A DNA stretch of 64,000 nucleotides from Gnetum montanum (lineage: Eukaryota; Streptophyta; Gnetopsida; Gnetales; Gnetaceae). Positions 1-10,643 of this stretch are shown here, piece by piece; the stretch's first letter is position 1, and the number at the start of each line of letters is the position of its first letter. The stretch lies in NCBI GenBank assembly GCA_015680685.1, contig MNCI01005810.1, positions 124,001 to 188,000 of the forward strand, in the 5' to 3' direction. A program made the position numbers and the translations under genes. The notes beneath the pieces are model-generated. The model was not told where the DNA came from and did no database searches. It worked only from the letters and a program-made list of their open reading frames with translations.

Positions 1-167
1 TTCTATCGACAAAGAGGTGTCTCCCTTGAATAGAAAAGATGTTGGTATCCTGAAAGAAAGATCACCAGTGCATGAGGAAGGGACTTGCATGGATTTGGTA
101 GGGCCCTCCACCGAGGCTACCACGATCATCTTGAATCAGCAAGAAGAAAGACCGCAGTCGGGAACTG

Positions 168-238
168 GTGAGTTGGTAGGACATCTACCTTATCATAGTC
201 CATTTTGTCCATTGTTGACATGCTTAATCGTGTAATAG
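168..238 (+). other. Candidate intron in copy 1 of the cassette gene
   Basis: The donor reads CTG|GTGAGT, close to the plant consensus, and the acceptor reads GTAATAG. Similarity to the minus-strand copy near 50.2 kb resumes right after the acceptor; that copy has a matching TTATAG acceptor. Length is 71 bases, short but within the plant range. In the 19-22.7 kb copy the donor (GTAACT at 21361) is kept but the acceptor has decayed. Confidence 0.5.
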
Positions 239-373
239 GTGATACTACTAATGCTTTGGGACCCCCTCCAATTCGTGCAGAGTCATGGGCCAAGATCCTT
301 AACAAGTTTACGTTTGTGCAAGGACTTGTTGACAACATGATCAGACACCTTCAGCAAGTAGACCCTGGTGTGG

Positions 374-514
374 GTAAGTGGTAGTATTAAATGCTCCTAT
401 GTTTTTTTGGTAAAATTTTTTAAGTTCGTTTATTTTGCTATGCTAACACGATTACTACGTTGCTCATGTTGACGTAGCCTCTTAGCTCAAATTTGACTTG
501 GCTTGACCCATGAG
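374..514 (+). other. Candidate intron in copy 1 of the cassette gene
   Basis: The donor is GTGTGG|GTAAGTGG. The stretch before 514 has in-frame stops and aligns with intron sequence in the copy at 21.6 kb; protein similarity to the other copies starts just after it. Donors at the same place exist at 21594 (+) and 50031 (-). The exact acceptor here is uncertain (GAG at 512-514 by alignment, another AG at 476-477). Confidence 0.5.
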
Positions 515-1401
515 AATTGGTGCTACACCTACACTCTCACCTAACATGATCCAGGTACCTTGTTGTGTGTTCAATGGGGCTCACAAGTGCATCTTGCACT
601 TGGCAAAATCTCTATGGGAATGTAGGTGCATCAATGAGGACCTATGGAAATGGGTCCAAAGGGCTGAGCAGAGAGAGGCTGACCTGGCCACCGAGGTGGA
701 GAATCTCAGGCCAAGGGTCAACTTCCTCATAAACCGTAACCCTGACGTTGAGGGCATGTATAGGGCTATGGATGATTACACCAGGTTCTGGACTATTGTT
801 CACCAAAACATTGAGTCCACTCACGAGATAGTTGAGCAGCAAATGCAGATGGACTTACTAGCCTAGAAGTGTCAAGATATGAAATATATCAGCACCAAAG
901 TCTTTGAATGGGAGCAAGCCCAGAGAAACCACAAACATGCATACAAGATGGAGAATGACACCCATCAAAGACTGTACAAAGACGCTACTGTGGAGGCATT
1001 CACGTACGAAGCATTTGTGAATTCCATCAACGCTTCTGAGACCTATGCTAAGTTTAAAGAGTGGGTGAAGGTCATGGAATCTCCTGACTTGAAGGTAGAC
1101 CTTCCTACAGGAGAGAACACAACCACCTCCCTTTCCCTAGAACCTCTAAAATGGATGACTGTGAATAGGAGAAAGCTGCTACTACGAATGCTGAACCTAG
1201 CAATAGGCATTGGATAGACATTACGATAGAGGAGATTTGGCATCGCCTCAGGCTCGATCTAGACCAGATACNAGTGAGGGTGCGAGACTCGTGGAGGGAG
1301 GGAATGAAGAACCGGTAGAAGGCAATGCAGGGGTGGATGATGCACAAGCAAATGAAGTGGAGGCAAGTGGAGAAGGTGATGTAAATGTAGAAAACCCATG
1401 A

Positions 1402-1559
1402 CAGCATGGGATTTTCCCTTTTTTTTTTCTTTTCTTCTACAAATTTTGAAAGTTTTTGAAAATTTTGCAAACTTTGCCAATAGGAAAAAATTTTGAATAA
1501 AATAAAAAACTTCAGAAAAAAAACCGATTTTATGTTAACTTGTGTACTATGTAAAGTTT
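1402..1559 (+). promoter_or_regulatory. 3' untranslated region with a possible poly(A) signal
   Basis: An A- and T-rich stretch follows the TGA that ends copy 1. AATAAA occurs at 1496-1501, about 95 bases past the stop, as in plant 3' ends. The GGCCAT repeat array starts shortly afterwards, so the sense and antisense units of the element converge on this array. Confidence 0.35.
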
Positions 1560-1985
1560 TCATGCTCTCGTATGCTAGTTTTTTAGGCCATCTCGGGCCA
1601 TTGCTAGTTTTGGGCCATTTCAGGCCATTGCACAACATGTCAAAGTGAAAGGCAACAATGCTAGTTTTAAGCCATTTCGGGCCACTACCAAAATATATAG
1701 TTCATTATCAAAGCAGCAAAGCGATGATGCTAGTTTTAGGCCATTTTGGGCTGTTAGCATAGCATGCCAAAAAAAATGACATGTTAATAAAATGAAAAGC
1801 AACGATGTTAGTTTTAGGCCATTTTGGGCCATTATGTAACATGCCAACACGATAAAGTGAAAAGAAAAAATGTTGGTTTTAGGCCATTTTGGGCCATTAT
1901 CCAAAAGAGATAATACGTTAACGAAGAAAACAACAATGATGATAGTTTTAGGCCATTTCAGGCTGTTAGTGTAGCATGCCAAAAG
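1560..1985. repeat. GGCCAT-type short tandem repeat array (el 1)
   Basis: Degenerate repeats of the form TAGTTTTAGGCCATTTTGGG recur every 60-70 bases. The same motif family lies at 22.9-23.3, 32.74-32.89, 48.5-48.74 and 57.8-58.0 kb. In el 1, el 2 and el 4 it separates gag-protease from the opposite-strand cassette, so it is a structural part of the family and not random satellite DNA. Confidence 0.8.
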
Positions 1986-1989
1986 GATG

Positions 1990-3050
1990 GCATACTAACA
2001 AGACAAGGAAACAACGAATGTATAAGGGATGGCAACTTGGCAGGAAGTGGTAGGGTTGCTACACTATGCATAGCTACTTCTTGATCCATCGTGGGTTGAT
2101 CAAAACGTAAGGCTGAGGTGTTTTGCTAGGGCACTTGTTCACATTGTTGTCCTCCACTTTGAAGGGCAACTCGACCCATGCATTTTTTATTTGGGAGTCA
2201 GCTTGCTGAGCTGATCCTTCCATTGAATGATTAATGCATGCATGAATAGGCACATCATTCTCAGAGGTCGTAACCTCTTAGCCCAGTTCCATGTTTACAT
2301 TGCTGATTTCTTACATTGCCACTTCGTCACCACAGATTACCACCTCCCTACCTGCGTATGGTAAGTGGATTTCCTAGTGTATAGGCAAGGAGACAGGCCT
2401 AAGTTGCACTAATCACGATCTTCCCAAGATCAGGTTAAACCCAGGCATTTCTTTGACTACAATGAATGTTGTGTCTATGGAGAACTAGTCCCCTACTATG
2501 AAGTTTACGTGAACTATTCCTTTCACCAAGACGCATGCCCCGTTGAAGGATCTTAGACATGATGTTGTTAGTTTGATCTAGTCGACCAATCCCAATTTAT
2601 CCACAATAGGGAACAAAATGACGTTTGTGGCAACCCCATCATCAATGTGTACCCTTCAGATCTAGTGTTGGCTAACCCGAATTATGATGAAGAGATGTGC
2701 TGTAGTCACTTGACCCCCTTCAGGATCTTCCCTAATGGCATTGTTACTAGAAGTTAATGGGGGTGGCATGGGCATTGTGGGTATAGAGGGAAGCATTACC
2801 AAGTGGATCGCTTCCTCTTCTGCTGGCATGTCTTCGTCGACCAGAATCATCATTAACATGGAGACTAGAGCCTCTCGATGGGGTACAGATGTCATGATTA
2901 GCTTGTACAAGCTTAGTGTAACATTTTTTTACTTTAGAGCTTTCTTGACCTAGGTGAGGGCATCTAGAAGATCCTGGCCATCCCTTTGTTTGACACCTTC
3001 TTCCTCTTCGATTCATCCTAGAAGATGAATCTCCTGGGGAGAGTTGACCT
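1990..3050 (-). pseudogene. el 1 retropepsin (Ty3/gypsy protease), broken
   Basis: The protease region follows gag on the minus strand. The retropepsin active-site loop reads VHIDDGVATNVI (about 2650-2615), with DDG in place of the usual D-S/T-G; plant Ty3 proteases of this type tolerate DDG. The C-terminal flap and second hydrophobic core read GFNLILGRS followed by a TAG where Trp is expected (about 2430). Several other TAG/TAA codons break the frame. It would process Gag-Pol in the virus-like particle. A motif shared with el 4 (QEIHLLG, about 3035) marks the upstream linker. The frame fades near 2000, where the repeat array begins. Confidence 0.75.
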
Positions 3051-3449
3051 TGGACCAGGGTTAAGATCCTTGTTGGTAGGGTAATGCAGGCTACGTAATC
3101 GTGTTGACCTTCATCTTTGGTGATGAAGGTGCAAAGGCAGGGGGCGAAGGCATAGGCTTTGGGATACCCTTTATGGTACTTCCCTTTGATGTCTCGCACA
3201 CCAAGTGGGTTTCTTGACTTGTGGGACGAGGAGGCTATTCAATTCTGTTGCGCAAGATAAGGGCTGTCAAAGATGTCAATCCCCTAATGATGAATGGAGC
3301 TAGAGGTGTTAATTGATGGGACCACACAGCCTCACCAATAGGTGATGCAAAGGTGGATGCTTGTCATGGGACTTTCATGATGAAGGACGGCTATGAGCTT
3401 GGGCTAGCCGTTGGTGGTACTAGTGCACTACGATGAGGCACATGGATCA
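3051..3449 (-). other. el 1 gag-protease linker
   Basis: This is the low-complexity stretch between the gag zinc-finger region and the protease. The equivalent el 4 region (46.98-47.37 kb) encodes Pro/Ser/Thr-rich sequence. No separate gene is seen. Confidence 0.4.
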
Positions 3450-5846
3450 AAAATGGCTAGTGGGGTGGCCTAGGATCATTTTCAATGTCGATGGCATTGA
3501 TTATGTAATCGAAATTATTGGCATTAAGGGGATCTATGTAGACATACATAGATTGATTTTCAGGGCATACTTGGTTGCTTTCGTCCAGCACCAGCTTCCC
3601 CAGATCGCTTAATCTTTGGATGTCATCTTGCAATGATAGAAAATAATCTGTGGTGTGACCACATAGTTGGTGGTAGTCACAAAACTTATCTAGCCTGAAA
3701 CCCCTAGGAATTGGAGGATCATTGGGCAAGGCCAAAGAAGGATTTCTAAGAAGCTCGTAGTAGCATTGATGCCTTGCGTTTGCTTCTTCCAAACCTTGCT
3801 GCTAGCAATTTCTTTAGGAGTTCTGAAGGCTTGAGAGGTATTGGGGTGTACTTTGAGTAGTCTTTGCGCTCAACGTTGGGTTTGGTGTATGCAGATGTCT
3901 TGGGCATAGGTGTAGTATGTTGCAGTTCTTGGCCCATTTTTGGTGCATGGTTAGCCGCAGGTATGTTCGATTTCTTGTTATTCTTGCTACCACTGCAGCT
4001 AGGTTTGGGCTTGGCCTCAGTTGCCATGGTGGCCACCGTGGTTGTTGGGGCTTTACCCTTTTCCTTCTTTGCAAAGGTGTTTTTGTAAGCGATGTAGGCC
4101 AGGTCTTTTCTTTCTTTGGCCGTATCCTATATACTCTTAGTTTTAGCGAAAGCTTGACTGAGAGAGCGAGGAGCGAGGTAGTATAGTTTGGACTTGATGA
4201 AGTTGTTCACTGCACCCTTAAAGACAGCCAACAAGTGGGCTTCTGTGATGGGCTCGCGAATTTTGTTAAGGGTTATGCTACAATGTTGAATGAATTTTTG
4301 GACTGGTTCTAGTGAGTCCTGCTTTATGCTCATCAACTGGTCTAGTGTGGTTTCTAGCTTCATGTTGTACTTGAAGTGTGTCACGAACTGGGTTAGGAGC
4401 TCTTCCAAGGTTGAGATGGATGAGCATGGAAATGCATGGTACCAGTCTAGGGCTTTCCTGGCTAGGGACAAGGCGAAGACGCAAATGATCATGTGTGGCC
4501 ATTGTTGCAATAGCAAAGACTCAGATTTGAAAGTGACAAGATGTGCATTGGGATCTCCCTTCCTATTGTAATTCATGAAGCGTAGAAGAGACATCCCGAG
4601 GGGTAACGTTAAAGCAGGAACTGCAAGGCTGACGAGGTCATCCTGATAAAAGTCCAAGACTTGTACCGTATCGAACCCAACAGCTTTGAGGTGTTTTATT
4701 TCCTCAATGAGGGTCTGGATGAGCTAAAACACTTGGTCTAGACCTGGCGATGTTGTAGAAGGTTGAGGGACTATAGAGGCAGCTCCCACATGTGGCATGG
4801 TGGTGGTGGCGTGCTGACTCATCGGCAGTGCCGTCAGGGCCACCCCTGCTAAAGGTGTTGCTTGCATTATCCACCACTTGGTGGGTGGTACTGTCGAACT
4901 AGTAATAGCAGGTTCAGCCATTGGATATACCGTTTTGGTCACCGATGGGATAGACCATGGCCCCATGCTAGGATGTACGGTTTGCGAGGTTGGGTAGGTC
5001 TGAGGATGAACATAGTGAAACATCTACGATGGTTGTAGAATAGATGAAGAAGTGAACAGGGTCCACCATGTGGATGGGCTGGGGCCTACCATGATGGGTG
5101 GAATAGATGCGTATGTAGGAATTGGCATGGAAGTTATGTGTGATTGCGAAGTAGGTAGAGTGTGAACATGCAGTGGGGTAGCTATGGTAGATGTGTTACG
5201 CATTGTATGAATGTGCTGATAAACAGTTTGCAGGGGCACAGTTGTTGCAAACGCAATAGGGGAATAAGTGCAATGATATGCCGAGAATGTGACATGGCTA
5301 CCTATTGTAGTTGTGGTTGTAGGTTGCTAAAGCGTAGGCGTGATGGCAAAGGGAGCGGTGATAGACAATGGGTTGGCCCAAAAGGACTGGGTAGGCGGGA
5401 CAGGAATGGGGTTGGCTTGACCTCCCTCGTCAGATTGGGAATCGATTTCCTCCTATCTATCTTGAAAGGTGTCATCCTAGTTGTGGTGTCCTATTGCTTC
5501 CTAAGCCTATCCAACTGGATTAATTAATCCAACAGCTTTTGATATGCTTGTGGTAAAGGTAACGAAAAGCAGGAATGAATTCCTTCCTATTGTAGTAAGT
5601 GAACTCGAAGCTACATTTTTCTTTGAGTTCGTGTAAATCCAAGGGTAGATTAGCTTGCACCTTTGCAAAAAGGAAAATGTAGCACTCATGTTGCTGGGCT
5701 AATCCCTCAAGTCCCCAATTTTGGATCCTGAGAGATCGACATGCTTCCAACGTCAGGTTCAACGGTTGTTCGGCACTAGCGGTGCCTTGAACCGTGATGG
5801 GCACCTCCACATTGAAGGTGTTAACAACAGTAGTTCAAAAAGCCAT
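3450..5846 (-). pseudogene. gag: el 1 gag (capsid-nucleocapsid), broken
   Basis: Structural polyprotein that forms the retrotransposon particle. The start near 5846 or 5810 is chosen because it aligns with the el 4 start at 44681. The N-terminal block lies at 5846-5520. A variable Pro/Thr/Met/His-rich linker fills 5240-4720. The capsid block (4657-4127) contains FMNYNRKGDPNAHLVTF and QKFIQHCSITLNKIREPI, both conserved in the other copies. It ends at a TAG where Gln is expected, and the frame resumes at once with a Lys-rich stretch. A frameshift near 3790 leads to a zinc-binding type motif (FCDYHQLCGHTTDYF, about 3690) in which el 4 has a Cys where el 1 has Phe or Tyr. The reading frame is otherwise well kept. 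Confidence 0.8.
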
Positions 5847-5920
5847 TGCTAAATAAGTAGTTATGTAGAAAAGAAAAAGAAATGAAAAAGGAACAAAAAT
5901 ATTAAAAGGCTACAAAAAGA

Positions 5921-6650
5921 AGGCTTTACATCTTATTAGATTCTGGAGGAATCGTCGAGGCGACCGATCCATACCACACAAAGCGTAAACAACCACAAAA
6001 GGGTGTCATGTTTATGCCAGTGCGCGATGAGGTATAGAGCACATGCAAGACTACCATAAGATAGAAAGGAAAATCAACTGTTAGTTAGAGGCTTTATATC
6101 TTGAAGGGTTCCCGAGGAACCATTAAGGGAACCGATCTACACCACAAGATGTGTAAACAACCATAAATGGGTGTCAAGTCTATGCTAATGCCTGTTGGGG
6201 TGTAGAAGGCTTACAAGACTATCGTAATACGAGATAGTTAACTAGCAATCAAGAAGGCTTTGTGTCTCACAGGATCCCTGAGGAACCATTGAGGTGACCA
6301 CTCTGTACCACGCGAGATAGGGTATCAAATGCATGCTAGACAACTGTAAGGTGAGCAGGCTAACTAGCAGTCAGGAAGGCTTTATGTCTCGTAGGATCCC
6401 TGATGGACCATCGAGGTGACCGATCTATACCATGCAAGATGGGGTATAGAGTACATATAAGATGACCGTAAAGTGAGCTAGTTAGTTGGCGATCGGAGGC
6501 CTTGTGCTTTGTGGGGCTCCTGAGGAACTGTTGAGGTGATTGATCCACACCGCACAAAGCACAAACAATCGTGGAAGGGTGTTGCATTTATGCTTATGGA
6601 TATCAGGGTACAAAAGGCTCATAGAACTACCATGACACATGGAAAAGGCA
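5921..6650 (-). repeat. el 1 leader: five tandem repeats
   Basis: Five units beginning GAAGGCTTT or GAGGC(T/C)TT start near 5921, 6089, 6251, 6373 and 6497. They are 120-170 bases long and carry a shared core around GAGGTGACCGATC(T/C)A(C/T)ACC. They lie between the primer-binding site and gag. el 2, el 3 and el 4 have only one or two related, diverged units there, so expansion is specific to this copy. Confidence 0.7.
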
Positions 6651-6657
6651 CCAAAAG

Positions 6658-6675
6658 GCCCTCCTTCTAGCACCA
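6658..6675 (-). other. el 1 primer-binding site
   Basis: On the minus strand TGGTGCTAGAAGGAGGGC begins six bases inside the LTR end. The same element appears at 27618-27635 (-), 36868-36883 (-) and 44193-44210 (+). It starts with the TGG that pairs with tRNA CCA, but I could not match the rest to a tRNA I know. Confidence 0.7.
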
Positions 6676-7450
6676 GAAAACTGTATCGACTGAAAATATC
6701 GGCAACTAGAAAACACCAAGGGGTCGGTGGGCACGACAGTTTCAACCCCATACCCACGGGAGGGCTGTGTTGGGTGTGTGTGGATACAGGGCCCCCTCAA
6801 TAGTCTGGTCAATTAGACAGGGACTTACATCGGTGTCTATATAGCCTTTTGCAACATATACTTTTGAGATGAAATGGAAATGTGAAATAATGCTTGAAAG
6901 TAAATAAAGTAGGAAAATGCAACAACAATGCTAAGCAATTCTTGAAAGTGAATAAAATAAAAAAAATAATGCAAATGAGACAATAGGCAAGAAATAAAAT
7001 AAAGTGTAGTTAGAAACATGCACCGTTGAAAAGCTATAACTTTGCTCTATCAGGGTGGATACAATTGGTTGCAAAGCATGATGAAGTGCAGAGATCCTGA
7101 GAGTAACTAGGACATATTGAGCAAAAGTAGGTGGTGCACTTTGGCATGGACTTAGATGCAGACAGTGCAGGGGTTCTACCAAGGTGGTAGAAATAGGGGG
7201 GTAGAACAAAATGGTAGCTAAAACTGCTAACTATTTGCAGTGTCAAACAGGAAGCTTACAATGTTTGATGTTATAACGTGCCAGGGAGAGAACTTAGGTG
7301 CCAAAGAAAAGGAATAGGAGACTTAGCGAAAAAGTGCAAACTAAACTAGATCGGACCTATTTTGAATGTCATTTTCTAAAAAAATTCCCAACCCTTTGAA
7401 TGTTTTTTTGTTCAAAATTTTTGAACCCTTTGAATGCTATTTCTCAGGGC

Positions 7451-7458
7451 ATTTATAG
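7451..7458 (-). promoter_or_regulatory. TATA box of the el 1 LTR
   Basis: The minus strand reads CCTATAAATGCCC. The same context occurs in the other LTRs at 9179 (+), 12563 (-), 28367 (-), 37660 (-) and 43498 (+), and transcription of the element should start about 30 bases downstream. Confidence 0.75.
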
Positions 7459-7689
7459 GACCAAAAGGCATGCAAAAGGGGTGATTTGAATGCCACGTGC
7501 CTTGGGCCCACGTTGACTTGCTATCGCCACACGTGCTGCGTATGATCATTGGACCCACAAGACCGTTGTAATGAAACCTACTATGCCATAATTGTAAACC
7601 TAACACACCATAATTGCATCATTAGTGTCTAGAGATGTGTGCCAATGGTCCAATTAGATGAAGTACATTGATGTCACACAACCACCCAC

Positions 7690-8170
7690 ATGCCTTACTA
7701 TGCTTTGTAGGGTAGCATGCTTGGAGTAGCATCTTGTCGTTCGTTCTGCTACATGTGCGATGCATGCTTGCTATGCTATGCTACGCTACATAGTGTAGCA
7801 TAGCGTAGCAACTGGCCTTAGTTGTGAAAGCTTTTTTGATTTATCAACTTTGCTTCTTGCAATGCATGTCTCATGAACTCTACTGCTTATGTCCTTTGAG
7901 CTACCTTCTGTCTCCTCCGTAGGATTGCTACACCACACTGCGCCTTGTAGCTCAGTGTAGCATAGCAACAGACATGGTCTGCCACTTCCTAGTGGAAAGG
8001 GACATTGGTGAAGGATTTGAAATTAAGTGTGGGGAACTGTTGGTGAAGCTATTGCCATGCTATGCTATGTTATGTGGCGTAGCGTAGCGTGATAGTTTGT
8101 TCTACAACTTTCTTTCGAAGCTTGCTACACTACATGGTGAGGCGTAGTGTAGTGTAGAAGACTTCATGAC
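7690..8170. repeat. U3 array of GCTACGCTATGCTACG / CGTAGCATAGCG motifs
   Basis: Short blocks of alternating GCTAYGCT and its reverse complement AGCRTAGC recur every 100-150 bases. Each block can fold on itself (for example TATGCTACGCTACATAGTG next to GTAGCATAGCGTAGCAAC near 7770-7810). They lie upstream of the TATA box, where enhancers are expected. Confidence 0.65.
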
Positions 8171-8409
8171 TTAGAAAACTTGCCGAACTATTCCTGGTGC
8201 ACCCAGAATGCTACTGCCAACTCCGCATCATTTCTGAGCTGGCTGTTAACTGGGCGGGCTACTTAGGTGGACAGACAGGATGAGCCATAGAGAGTTCTCC
8301 TCCTGATGAATTGCCATAGTGCTTGCGTAGGTTGTAAGGCCTGGTAAAGCTAAAGTGTCCTCACATTTTTTGAGGTGTTTCATCCCCTTCAGGAATTTTT
8401 CTAGGTCAA

Positions 8410-8990
8410 GGAGTCTTACTACGCTACGTTATGCCATGTAGCATAGAAAAATTTAGAAGACATTTGCAGAAGCATAGTGCTACACTATGGTGTGCTATGT
8501 AGCATAGCACAATGTATAAAAATTTGGACAACTAGTCCCCTCGCCTGACTTCAAGTCCTTCAGCAATGTCTCCTTCAGTCAGAAAGCGGTGAATTTGGCA
8601 AAATCAAGTCATGTTTGCTACTATGCTACACTAAGCTATAAGACGCAGCAAGGCGTAGCAATTCTACAAAAGTGACAGAAGGTAACTTGAAGGGTGGGAT
8701 CAGGAAGTTTGCAAGTTTTGCAGTGCAAAAGATAAAGTTTGCAGATGGGTGACATTTTTTGCTATTAAGGCCAGTTGCTACACTATGATATGCTACGTAG
8801 CATAGAATAGTATAGCAAAAATGCAACAAATAGTTAGCACACTCCAAAGGTTTCTAACGCATGTAGTAGGATACAATGCAAGTTTCTCACTTCAAACCAG
8901 TGGCTACGCTATGCTACGCTGCGTAGCGTAGCACAACGTAACAAAATGCTACGCCACGCCAAACATGCTATGCTACAAAGCATGGAAAGA
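8410..8990. repeat. GCTACGC/GCGTAGC array of the inverted LTR
   Basis: Four self-complementary clusters (about 8420, 8475, 8620, 8790) and a strong one at 8903-8960 (TACGCTATGCTACGCTGCGT) share the motif of the el 1 LTR. They occupy the U3 of the plus-strand LTR. Confidence 0.6.
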
Positions 8991-9178
8991 CGTGGTGAGA
9001 ATTTATACAAAATTAATGCACCTCACCTAATTGCACTGTTTCTCTCACAACGTAATTACAATGTGGTAGAGCATGGCAAGCTCACCCAATGGTCATGCAG
9101 GAATGTGCAACATAGAAAATTCAGCATAGGCCCAAGGCACATGGCATTCAAACCACATCTTTCACATGTCCTTGGTCC

Positions 9179-9186
9179 TATAAATA
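9179..9186 (+). promoter_or_regulatory. TATA box of the inverted LTR
   Basis: TCCTATAAATACCCTAG on the plus strand is the mirror of the el 1 LTR promoter, with the same flanking GGCCCAAGGCAC(A/G)TGGCATTC about 45 bases upstream. Confidence 0.7.
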
Positions 9187-9854
9187 CCCTAGTGAACAAT
9201 GCTAAAAGGGCTTTTGGCACTTGGGCTTTATTTTCACACTTTTAGTTCCGATTTTCTGAGCAATCTAGTTGGCTAATGATTGTTTTGGCTGACAAGCAAG
9301 CAAGATGGCACCGTAACCTCAAGCATTGTAAACTTCCTATTTTGACATTGTAAATAGTTAGCATTCTTAGTTGGCATTCTATTTCTACTCTTTCTTACCA
9401 CCATGGTAGAACTTTGCATTGTTAACGCTTGAGTCCGTGTTCAAGCACACAGCCATCTCGCTCTACATGTCTTGGTTACCCTCGAGATCTTTGCACTTCC
9501 TAGCGTTGTGCAATCGATTGTATCCATCTTGATAGAGCAAAGTTGTAGCTCCAAAGTGGTGCATTTTTCTAATTGCATTTTACTTTGTCTCCTGCTTATT
9601 GTTCCATTTTACATTGCTTTCTACCTCTTTTACATTCAAGCATTACTTCATGACATCAGTTTTGTTTTCAAATAACACGTTGCAAAAGGTTATATTAACA
9701 CTGATTAAGTTCCTATTTGATCGACCAAACCATTCAGGGTGCCCTATTTTGGTTCCATCCAGCATGGTCCTCCTATGGAAATGAGGTCAAGAGTGTTAGT
9801 AGCTGACAACCCGTCGGTGTTCTTTTCCATCCACCAACATTTTTGTTAACTACA

Positions 9855-10440
9855 TGTGGTATTAGGATACTAGCTTGTATCATAGTACAAAGGAAGTTGT
9901 AAAATTTCTTATTGATGATCATGAAGTTTGGGTTCTTGCTCCTTTGTAGGAGTTATTATCTTCACTCTATGACCACGACATCTTTTGGGTCATATACATG
10001 AACTACATCCTTGCTAGAGCCCATGTATGTCAAGTTGAGTGGAATCATCATTAATTTATGAAAAGGCATGTACTAGGCTTTAACTAGTTTTTGAACTAAA
10101 AGTTTTAGCAGGTGAAACTACTTAGTATTTAAATGGTTTTGACTTTGGAATGTAGTAAAAACTACAACTATAGGTGTAATGTTGGTGGCAATGGTAGTGT
10201 ACTAACTCTAGAATGTGATGAAAACTATAACTACATGTGTAGTGTAGGTTGCAATGATAGTGTTGTGCACTATACTAATAAAATTTTATTAATTTAAATA
10301 TTTTTTATTTCAGAATGTAGAGGCAAGGCCTACACTACAACTAGTTGCTATGAAAAAACTTTGGATGTGAAAATGTTGGAGGCAAGCTTCCAGTTTTTAC
10401 ACTGGGTATACTCCAAACTAGACTTCAATGTAAAAATATA
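9855..10440. other. Unassigned, with a 66-base tandem duplication
   Basis: No coding region is recognised. Between 10141 and 10270 two adjacent copies of about 65 bases, each holding GATGAAAACTATAACTAC or its variant, are 75-80% alike by eye. Confidence 0.4.
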
Positions 10441-10441
10441 C

Positions 10442-10643
10442 TGGGATTTGCAAAAAATACATCTAGGTATACAAAAACTACATTGGGCTTTACAAAAATA
10501 TGCTAGGCTTTTCAAAAATATGTTGGGCCAACAAAAAGTATGCTGGGCTTTGGAAAAGTATGTTGGGCTTTGGGAAAATATGCGAGGCCTAAAGAAAGTA
10601 CATTGGCCTTTACAAAAATACACTAGGAAAATAAAAAGTACAC
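10442..10643. repeat. 20-bp tandem repeat, about ten units
   Basis: From 10464 the period is exactly 20 bases: units such as TGGGCTTTACAAAAATATGC, TAGGCTTTTCAAAAATATGT and TGGGCTTTGGAAAAGTATGT follow each other without spacers. Units differ at 3-6 positions, so the array is not recent. Because 20 is not a multiple of 3, the array cycles through all frames. It still has one stop-free frame on each strand (10361-10666 on +, 10348-10623 on -), which explains the apparent ORFs. Confidence 0.9.

Larger units (their letters stand above)
1..1401 (+). pseudogene. Opposite-strand cassette gene, copy 1 (3' part, in el 1)
   Basis: This is the 3' portion of a gene that continues off the left edge and lies opposite to the gag-protease of el 1. 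Three exon blocks are visible: 1-167, 239-373 and about 515-1401, separated by GT...AG introns. The second block includes AESWAKILNKFTFVQGLVDN, and the third has a Trp/Gln/Lys-rich, probably helical region (MDLLA near 855). Both match copies at 18.98-22.7 kb (+) and 48.93-52.64 kb (-). A TAG at 864-866 falls where another copy has Gln. Near 1195 the similarity to the other copies shifts frame, and the last stretch encodes a Glu/Gly/Ala-rich acidic tail ending at TGA 1399-1401. Base 1272 is an N. It is the least decayed of the three copies. I do not recognise the protein family, so no function is assigned. Confidence 0.6.
6682..8390 (-). mobile_element. el 1 5' LTR
   Basis: The inner end is fixed by TGTATCGACTGAAAATAT at 6682, which matches the inner LTR ends of el 2 and el 4 and sits next to the primer-binding site. 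The outer end is placed at GGTGTTTCA near 8390 because the other LTRs of the family also begin TGAAACACC on the coding strand. It carries a TATA box at 7451-7458 and a U3 full of GCTACGC/GCGTAGC repeats. The outer boundary is less certain than the inner one because a second LTR in the opposite orientation adjoins it. Confidence 0.65.
8391..9854 (+). mobile_element. Second family LTR, inverted relative to el 1 (head to head)
   Basis: From about 9060 to 9854 this is an inverted copy of 6682-7610: the U3 end, TATA box, R-U5 and inner end are all recognisable on the plus strand. It ends at TTTTTGTTAACTACA, followed by a degraded primer-site-like TGTGGTATTAGGATACTAG at 9855. Little internal sequence follows, so it is either a solo LTR or the start of a truncated element. 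Its left boundary with the el 1 LTR is unresolved between 8200 and 8400. Confidence 0.6.

Noticed and set aside
1105-1982. Minus-strand open frames of 177 and 120 codons over the end of copy 1 and the GGCCAT array
   Set aside because: They are shadows of the plus-strand gene and of the repeat array (NGLKWPK-type repeats) and have no counterpart in other copies.
3864-4571. Plus-strand open frames opposite el 1 gag
   Set aside because: They mirror a well-supported minus-strand gag and are hydrophobic by complement of Lys/Gln-rich codons.
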